Part shown: positions 34,482-39,198 of the stretch, in pieces
How the letters are laid out: each line of letters starts with the position of its first letter
How positions within the stretch are numbered: the first letter of the stretch is position 1
Made by a program: the position numbers and the translations under genes
Notes under the pieces: model-generated
What the model was told of the DNA's origin: nothing
The model's database searches: none
What the model saw: only the letters and a program-made list of their open reading frames with translations
Assembly (NCBI GenBank): GCA_017465625.1
Contig: JAFTVV010000026.1
Location: 1-39,198 of the forward strand
Reading direction: 5' to 3'
DNA length: 39,198 bases
Origin: Oscillospiraceae bacterium
Lineage (GTDB): Bacteria; Bacillota; Clostridia; Oscillospirales; Oscillospiraceae

Positions 34482-34493
34482 TACCATATGGTA
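34482..34493. promoter_or_regulatory. 12-base palindrome in the leader of the surface protein gene
   Basis: TACCATATGGTA is perfectly self-complementary and is flanked by a further AGGTAT half-site downstream. It resembles the inverted repeat at 17718-17733 and could be an operator. Confidence 0.35.
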
Positions 34494-34533
34494 AAGGTAT
34501 ATAGCGATTCAAGTGAAAGGAAGGATTTTCGTT

Positions 34534-37500
34534 ATGAAAAAACTAACCACAGGCTTGATCGGTTTACTCTTAGCTCTGGTACTATGTGTATCTCTGCTTC
34601 CTGCTGCCGCACAAGCCGCTGACGCACCAAGTGTTACTACTTGGAACATTGCGCTGAAGGACAATATCGTTGTCAACTTCAATGTCAATGTACCGGATGT
34701 AGCGAACACAACCATTTCCGCTACTGTAAACGGTGCGGCTGTTGAAACCAGTCAATCCGTCAGCGGGAACACATGCACAGTCAGTGTTCCTCTTGCGGCC
34801 GCTCAATTAAGCGACAGTGTTAAACTGCTCTATAATGTAAACGGCACGCAGTCCGAAAGTCGGGAATATACCGTTGCTGAATATGCAAGCTACATTCTGA
34901 ACGGTAACTTTGATGTTGCTGTAAAGCAGATCACAAATCAGCTGCTTCATTACGGTGCTGCTGCGCAGAACTACTTTAACTACAACACCGGTGCTTTGGC
35001 AAATGCAGGCGTTGAAAACATTTATGCCGACATTACTATGCCCACCGATGTACCCGCCGTATCTGTTACCGACAATTTGGATAAGGTAACTTATATCGGT
35101 ACTTCTCTGGTCTTCCGTTCTCAGGTTTACACCCGGTTCTATTTTAAAATGGACGACCGGAATACCGAGATCAACAATTACACCGTCACCATCAACGGCC
35201 AGGACTGCCTCTACGGCAAGTTTTATGATCCTCAAGGACGGTTTAATTACTTTGCCGATTCCCCCGGAATCACCCCCAACAATTACGATCAGCAACTGAA
35301 AGTTGTGATCACCAACACAGTTGACAACTCCACGATGACCGTTTCCTACAGCCCGCTGAACTACATTGTGAACAAATCCTCCAGCAGCACTGCCAATCTG
35401 CCGGAGCTGATGAAAGCCATGTACGGCTACCACGTGGAGTCCTGCGAGTATATGAATTACGAGAATGCCGCAGCCACAACCTTCGGCAGCGCAACCGGCT
35501 ATGGTCAGAATGGCATCGCGTATGACGGCAGCTCCAATGTGGATCTGATCTTTGCCTTGGCAAATACCAACAGCGCTCCTGAAGAAAAGGACTACTATCC
35601 CCAGTCCGCCAACTGCATCATGCTGAAGCGTGGCGACAGTGATCCGATTCCTGTGGCAGATATTGAAAAACCGGTCATTCGAAAGCGTTCTGCAGATGCC
35701 TATCACATCTATGCTCAGAACCTGACTGTCGAACTGCAGAACCAGGACGTTCTGATCGTAGCGGGCAACTTCTCCGACGATCGAGATGATATATATAAAG
35801 TAGATTGTAAAACGGTGAAAATTGCCACAGCCTATGTCTATGTGGATCTGTCCTATGAAAAAGCTGCTACGATTACCAGTGCAGAGCCTGTGTTGTGGCA
35901 GACGATCGATGTGGGTCCTTTCTACAACCACACCAACACCAATATTTACGACGGTACTAATGCTAAGCCTTACCGATATATGGCAGCAGTTGAGAATAAT
36001 ATGCCTTACGACGGCGGTTTGGATAGTCCAAACTATAAAGCAACAGAAAGTGCGTCCTTGACCCTTGTTCAGAACGGTGTGCCTATGGAGCTAAGTACCG
36101 AAGACCTGGGGATCAAGAAATACGATGCAACCGGATACTACATTGAACACGGCGTTTACGATACCACCACCCTGCAAAACGGTGACTATTTCATATTGAA
36201 GGGCACATTCAGGTGCGAAGAGAAACGGATCGATATAAATGTTGCAGAAACCTATATTTACAGGCACTCCGACTGCTTCGTCTTCATTTCCGAAACACTG
36301 CCCACCACGATCAACGCCGGCGAAATGAAGTCCCATGGCAACAGCCACGCCGCAACAGGCATCTACTTTAAGATGGCAAACAACGAAGCACCCTATAGCG
36401 ACTGGAGCATCGAATACTCGCAGACCAGTGCAGATAACCTCAAGCTGATTCGCAATGGTGAAGAAATCAGTATTGGATTAGGTGGCAGGCCTTTGATCGT
36501 CAAATACGGTGAAGAAGACTACTTCCTGAAGCTGGAAAAGTGGAGTATTGGCGATATTTACGGTATAAACGGCGGTTCCGCACCCATCACCACCGACGAC
36601 ATTCTGATCATTGAAGGCGACTTTGCGTATGCGGCTCAAGGTACAGGTGTAATCCTAAATGTCACAAAGAGCTATATCTACTATGACGGCGGTAAATGGG
36701 TCTGCTCTGCAGCAGCACCGAAAGTTGTGGATGTGGTTCATTTAGAAAGTCACCCCACCAACGGCTGGAACTCCACCAGTTCTGATGGCGACGGTGGTAT
36801 GTACTTCACCGCGAAAGAAAACACTGCTCCCTACGACGGCGAATGGCGTCTGCGGTATACACCTACCAGCATTGATGCGATCAAGCTGATCCGGAACGGC
36901 GTTGAAACCAGCATTGCCAATACGGATGCGGAAACGATCGTAAAGTACGGCGAAGCCAAATACCATTTGGAGTTCTGGCCTTTTGCCAATGCAAAGCCGA
37001 TGCTGCCAGGCGACATTCTCATTATCGACGGATGGTTCTACAATAAGGCAAACAATATCTACATTGATGTGGAAAAGACCTACTTTACCCTGTTTGCAGA
37101 CGGAACAATCGCCTGCACGAAGGTAATGCCTGTTTCTCACACAGTTATCCTGAATGCTGACGACGGTACTGGCTCCACAACATCCCTCAGCACCACCACC
37201 GGTGGCAAGGTCACTCTGCCCACGCCGACCCGTACACACTATACGTTCAACGGCTGGTCTGACGGCACCAACACCTACGCAGGCGGCGCAAGCTACACTG
37301 TGAACGGTGACGTAACGCTCACTGCTTTGTGGACAATCAACCAGTACACCGTTAGCTACAACCATAACGGCGGCGACGGCTCCACTGCTTCTGAAACAGT
37401 TATCGCAGGCACAGAAATCACACTGCCCGCAGCACCGACCCGTACACACTATACGTTCAACGGCTGGTCTGATGGCACAACTACTTATCAGGCCGATCAA

Positions 37501-38673
37501 GGCTACACCGTAAACGGTAATGTGACCCTCACTGCTCAGTGGACGCCGATTGTGTACACCGTGACTTATGACTATAACGGCGGCAGCGGATCCCCCGCTT
37601 CTGCAACCGGCACCGTCGTCACAGCAGTCACACTGCCCACACCTGCTACACGTAGCGGTTACAGATTCAACGGATGGTTTACTGCTGCTTCCGGCGGTAC
37701 TAAGATCGGCGATGCCAACGCAAGCTACGCGCCCACAGGAGATGTAACGCTGCACGCACAGTGGATTGCACAATATACTGTGACATACGACATTAACGGT
37801 GGTAACAGCACGACTCCCTCTTCTCAGACTGTGGATGCTGGACAATCAATCAATCTGCCTGCTGCACCCACTCATAAGTCAAAAAGCTTTAAAGGTTGGT
37901 ACGACAAATCTTCCGGTGGTAATAGGCTCGGCGGCGCCAACGATCCTTACACCCCCACAGCAAGCATAAAAATTTATGCCCAATGGGAGAGCTGTCTTGC
38001 AGAGGGTACGCTAATTACGATGGCGGACGGCACCTTAAAGGCAATAGAGGATATCGTTGTTGGCGACGAAGTACTGACCTGGAACTTTATTAACGGTACC
38101 TACGAGATCGTTCCTGTTTCTCTTGCTTTGGATGACGGAGCTGCCGAATACACGATTCTTACATTAAGCTTCGATGATGGCGCTGCACTTCGCATCATTG
38201 ATGAACACGGTATTTTTGATGCTGACCTTAATGAATATGCATACATCAACGCAAAGAATGTAAGCGAATACATTGGTCATACATTTGTAAAACTAAATGC
38301 GGACGGCTCTGTTGCCACCACCAAGCTTACCGGTTACAGCCTTTCCACCGAAGTAATCGGATGCTACACACTGCAGACTGCATTTAATGTCAACTGCGTT
38401 GCCGAGGGTCTGCTTACTCAGACACCTCCCCTGTGTGAAGGCTACTTTGATTATTTCGAAATGGGCGACTTCATGCAGTACGACCAAGAGCAGATGCAGG
38501 CTGATATTGAAACCTACGGTCTGTACACCTACGAAGACTTCCAGGATTATCTGACCTATGATGCATTTATCGCATTCAACGGTCCGTACCTGAAGGTTGC
38601 CGTTGGTAAGGGTTACTTCACCTTCGAATATCTGATCGAACAAATCAAGGCTTTCGGAATTGGTATTGAGTAA
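34534..38673 (+). CDS. Secreted surface protein with InlB-type repeats and a C-terminal Hint domain
   Basis: 1379 aa from the ATG at 34534, chosen because AAGGAAGG lies 9 bases upstream. A signal peptide (about 1-28, ending AAAQA) is followed by an N-terminal region with a repeat-type motif seen in clostridial surface proteins (LLHYGAAAQNYFNYNT). Residues about 330-865 hold four copies of an unrecognised ~110-residue module, and about 870-1152 hold four InlB B-repeats (FNGWSDGT, LTAQW). At 1154-1300 there is a Hint domain: Cys1154 in ESCLAEGTLITMADGTLKAIEDI, His1225 in IIDEHG, and a C-terminal strand NVNCVAEGLLTQ. The usual final His-Asn is absent, so cleavage without splicing is more likely than intein action. 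A unique ~80-residue acidic/aromatic tail (1300-1379) follows. No LPXTG, SLH or choline-binding anchor was seen. Confidence 0.9.
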   Translation: MKKLTTGLIGLLLALVLCVSLLPAAAQAADAPSVTTWNIALKDNIVVNFNVNVPDVANTTISATVNGAAVETSQSVSGNTCTVSVPLAAAQLSDSVKLLYNVNGTQSESREYTVAEYASYILNGNFDVAVKQITNQLLHYGAAAQNYFNYNTGALANAGVENIYADITMPTDVPAVSVTDNLDKVTYIGTSLVFRSQVYTRFYFKMDDRNTEINNYTVTINGQDCLYGKFYDPQGRFNYFADSPGITPNNYDQQLKVVITNTVDNSTMTVSYSPLNYIVNKSSSSTANLPELMKAMYGYHVESCEYMNYENAAATTFGSATGYGQNGIAYDGSSNVDLIFALANTNSAPEEKDYYPQSANCIMLKRGDSDPIPVADIEKPVIRKRSADAYHIYAQNLTVELQNQDVLIVAGNFSDDRDDIYKVDCKTVKIATAYVYVDLSYEKAATITSAEPVLWQTIDVGPFYNHTNTNIYDGTNAKPYRYMAAVENNMPYDGGLDSPNYKATESASLTLVQNGVPMELSTEDLGIKKYDATGYYIEHGVYDTTTLQNGDYFILKGTFRCEEKRIDINVAETYIYRHSDCFVFISETLPTTINAGEMKSHGNSHAATGIYFKMANNEAPYSDWSIEYSQTSADNLKLIRNGEEISIGLGGRPLIVKYGEEDYFLKLEKWSIGDIYGINGGSAPITTDDILIIEGDFAYAAQGTGVILNVTKSYIYYDGGKWVCSAAAPKVVDVVHLESHPTNGWNSTSSDGDGGMYFTAKENTAPYDGEWRLRYTPTSIDAIKLIRNGVETSIANTDAETIVKYGEAKYHLEFWPFANAKPMLPGDILIIDGWFYNKANNIYIDVEKTYFTLFADGTIACTKVMPVSHTVILNADDGTGSTTSLSTTTGGKVTLPTPTRTHYTFNGWSDGTNTYAGGASYTVNGDVTLTALWTINQYTVSYNHNGGDGSTASETVIAGTEITLPAAPTRTHYTFNGWSDGTTTYQADQGYTVNGNVTLTAQWTPIVYTVTYDYNGGSGSPASATGTVVTAVTLPTPATRSGYRFNGWFTAASGGTKIGDANASYAPTGDVTLHAQWIAQYTVTYDINGGNSTTPSSQTVDAGQSINLPAAPTHKSKSFKGWYDKSSGGNRLGGANDPYTPTASIKIYAQWESCLAEGTLITMADGTLKAIEDIVVGDEVLTWNFINGTYEIVPVSLALDDGAAEYTILTLSFDDGAALRIIDEHGIFDADLNEYAYINAKNVSEYIGHTFVKLNADGSVATTKLTGYSLSTEVIGCYTLQTAFNVNCVAEGLLTQTPPLCEGYFDYFEMGDFMQYDQEQMQADIETYGLYTYEDFQDYLTYDAFIAFNGPYLKVAVGKGYFTFEYLIEQIKAFGIGIE
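37141..37990 (+). repeat. Four tandem InlB-type repeats inside the surface protein gene
   Basis: Four units of about 65-72 codons each run YTVxYxxNGG...LPxxPTR...FxGW...VTLxAxW. The first two contain an exact 38-base duplicate (37225-37262 and 37435-37472), 210 bases or 70 codons apart, indicating recent duplication or gene conversion. Confidence 0.9.
37993..38433 (+). other. Hint (hedgehog/intein-like) domain coding segment
   Basis: It encodes Cys1154 through about residue 1300 of the surface protein. Block A (CLAEGTLITMADG...DIVVGDEVLTW) is canonical. Block B keeps the His (DEHG) but has Ile in place of the usual Thr three residues before it. The last strand (CYTLQTAFNVNCVAEGLLTQ) aligns with the end of Hint domains but lacks the terminal HN. 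Confidence 0.8.
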
Positions 38674-38695
38674 TCCATAACATCATACACCGCAA

Positions 38696-38725
38696 AACGG
38701 TCCGGTCGATTTCGACCGGACCGTT
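38696..38725 (+). terminator. Hairpin after the surface protein gene
   Basis: A 14-bp perfect stem AACGGTCCGGTCGA/TCGACCGGACCGTT lies 22 bases after the stop. It lacks a strong T-run, so termination efficiency is uncertain. Confidence 0.65.
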
Positions 38726-38740
38726 CCTCAATCTATAATT

Positions 38741-39198
38741 GTCGGGGACGGGTAGCCCGTCCCGATGCGTCGCACATTTTGATACCAATTCGTAGGGGCT
38801 GGCGCCTCGACAGCCCGTTGCGCCATTTTGTTGGATAAATTGAGGGTGATGTAAGTATCGGCCCCTACGAGGTCTTAGAATAGGTGAATACGAACATGGG
38901 GAAGCGGATTGCCACGGGCGCATAAGCGCCCTCGCAATGACACACGTTTGCAGGACGTACATACCAATTCAATTATGTAGGGGTCGATGCCCTCATCGCC
39001 CCATTGCGACGGGTTACAACGGGCCAATGTGGGCATCGGCCCCTACAGTAAAATACGTGCCGATTCAAATTTGTAGGGACAGGCGTCCTCGACTGTCCGT
39101 TGTTCAATTTCACCCCATTTCTTTGCGGGGCGTTGCGGGACGATGTGGGCATCGTCCCCTACGAGCTTTTTCCGGAGTGGTGCAACATTTGCGGCCAC
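38741..39198. repeat. Cluster of palindromic intergenic repeats, no gene
   Basis: The segment holds no convincing gene. It has a hairpin GGGACGGG/CCCGTCCC (38745-38763), then three units bounded by GTAGGGG and CCCCTAC: 38790-38870, 38977-39046 and 39073-39162. Units contain GGGCATCG near the right end and are preceded by ATACCAATTC or a similar sequence. Between the first two lies a separate hairpin element with GCGGATTGCCACGGGCGC and GCGCCCTCGCAATGAC (38904-38941). They look like non-coding, dispersed repeats of the REP/MITE type common in this group of bacteria. The last unit is followed by unremarkable sequence to the window end. Confidence 0.75.

Noticed and set aside
34807-35931. 374-residue open frame on the minus strand
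   Set aside because: It is antisense to the N-terminal part of the surface protein, with no start signals of its own.
36742-37845. 367-residue Cys-rich open frame on the minus strand
   Set aside because: It is antisense to the repeat region of the surface protein, and its apparent repeats mirror the InlB repeats.
37993-38433. Hint segment as a true intein
   Set aside because: There is no terminal His-Asn, no Cys/Ser/Thr extein start after it, no homing endonuclease, and the host protein is a surface repeat protein rather than a conserved essential enzyme.
38645-38962. 105-residue open frame on the minus strand in the repeat cluster
   Set aside because: It is composed of palindromic repeat sequence and a terminator hairpin, with no start signals.
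38741-39198. Repeats as a CRISPR array
   Set aside because: Units differ in length and sequence, have internal symmetry, and lack uniform spacers or cas genes.

Overview
The window looks like a chromosomal segment of a Gram-positive, low-to-mid GC member of the Clostridia, probably an Oscillospiraceae/Ruminococcaceae-type gut bacterium. The evidence is the gene order SRP RNA-dnaX-ebfC-recR, scpA-scpB-DUF2953-gerW, a T-box in front of alaS, a large Alu-domain-bearing SRP RNA, strong AGGAGG ribosome binding sites, and an InlB-repeat surface protein of a kind common in gut clostridia. GerW (YtfJ family) suggests an endospore former or a descendant of one. Nothing indicates a plasmid, phage or insertion sequence.

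Layout, mostly on the minus strand. 1-105: the 5' part of a tRNA-Gly(GCC) gene with a near-consensus promoter. 162-6443: an operon of a divergent ParE/ParC-type topoisomerase pair, a YitT-family membrane protein and a lipoprotein with a transglutaminase-like fold that lacks catalytic Cys and His. 6468-9406: SRP RNA, dnaX, ebfC, recR and a terminator. 9430-9725: acpP with its own promoter. 9700-16012: scpA, scpB, DUF2953, gerW, D,D-carboxypeptidase, rluB, an RpiR-type regulator and a BaiN-like flavoprotein, tightly packed behind one promoter. 16045-19278: two divergent promoter regions serving a 96-aa membrane protein (+), the pair 82-aa protein/dusB (-), and a membrane-anchored NodB-like protein (+) that has lost its catalytic motifs. 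19277-21276: a stand-alone GlmU-like acetyltransferase and glmM. 21373-34384: T-box-controlled alaS followed by comEC, holA, an RNase M5-like toprim protein, an ABC-F protein, an Mrp/NBP35 ATPase, an aldehyde dehydrogenase and uvrB. 34434-38725: a 1379-aa secreted surface protein (+) with four uncharacterised beta-rich modules, four InlB-type repeats and a C-terminal Hint (hedgehog/intein-like) domain. 38741-39198: a cluster of imperfect palindromic intergenic repeats running off the end.

Most of the window is core housekeeping: chromosome segregation and replication (ScpAB, DnaX, HolA, topoisomerase), repair (RecR, UvrB), translation (AlaS, DusB, RluB, SRP RNA) and envelope synthesis (GlmM, acetyltransferase, carboxypeptidase, AcpP). 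The parts that most deserve attention are the Hint-bearing surface protein, the two apparent pseudoenzymes exposed at the cell surface, the noncanonical topoisomerase pair, the divergent promoters that appear to share one palindromic -35 hexamer, and the alternative hairpin at the 5' end of the SRP RNA. No clearly new multi-gene system was recognised. The Hint protein is the best candidate for undescribed biology.
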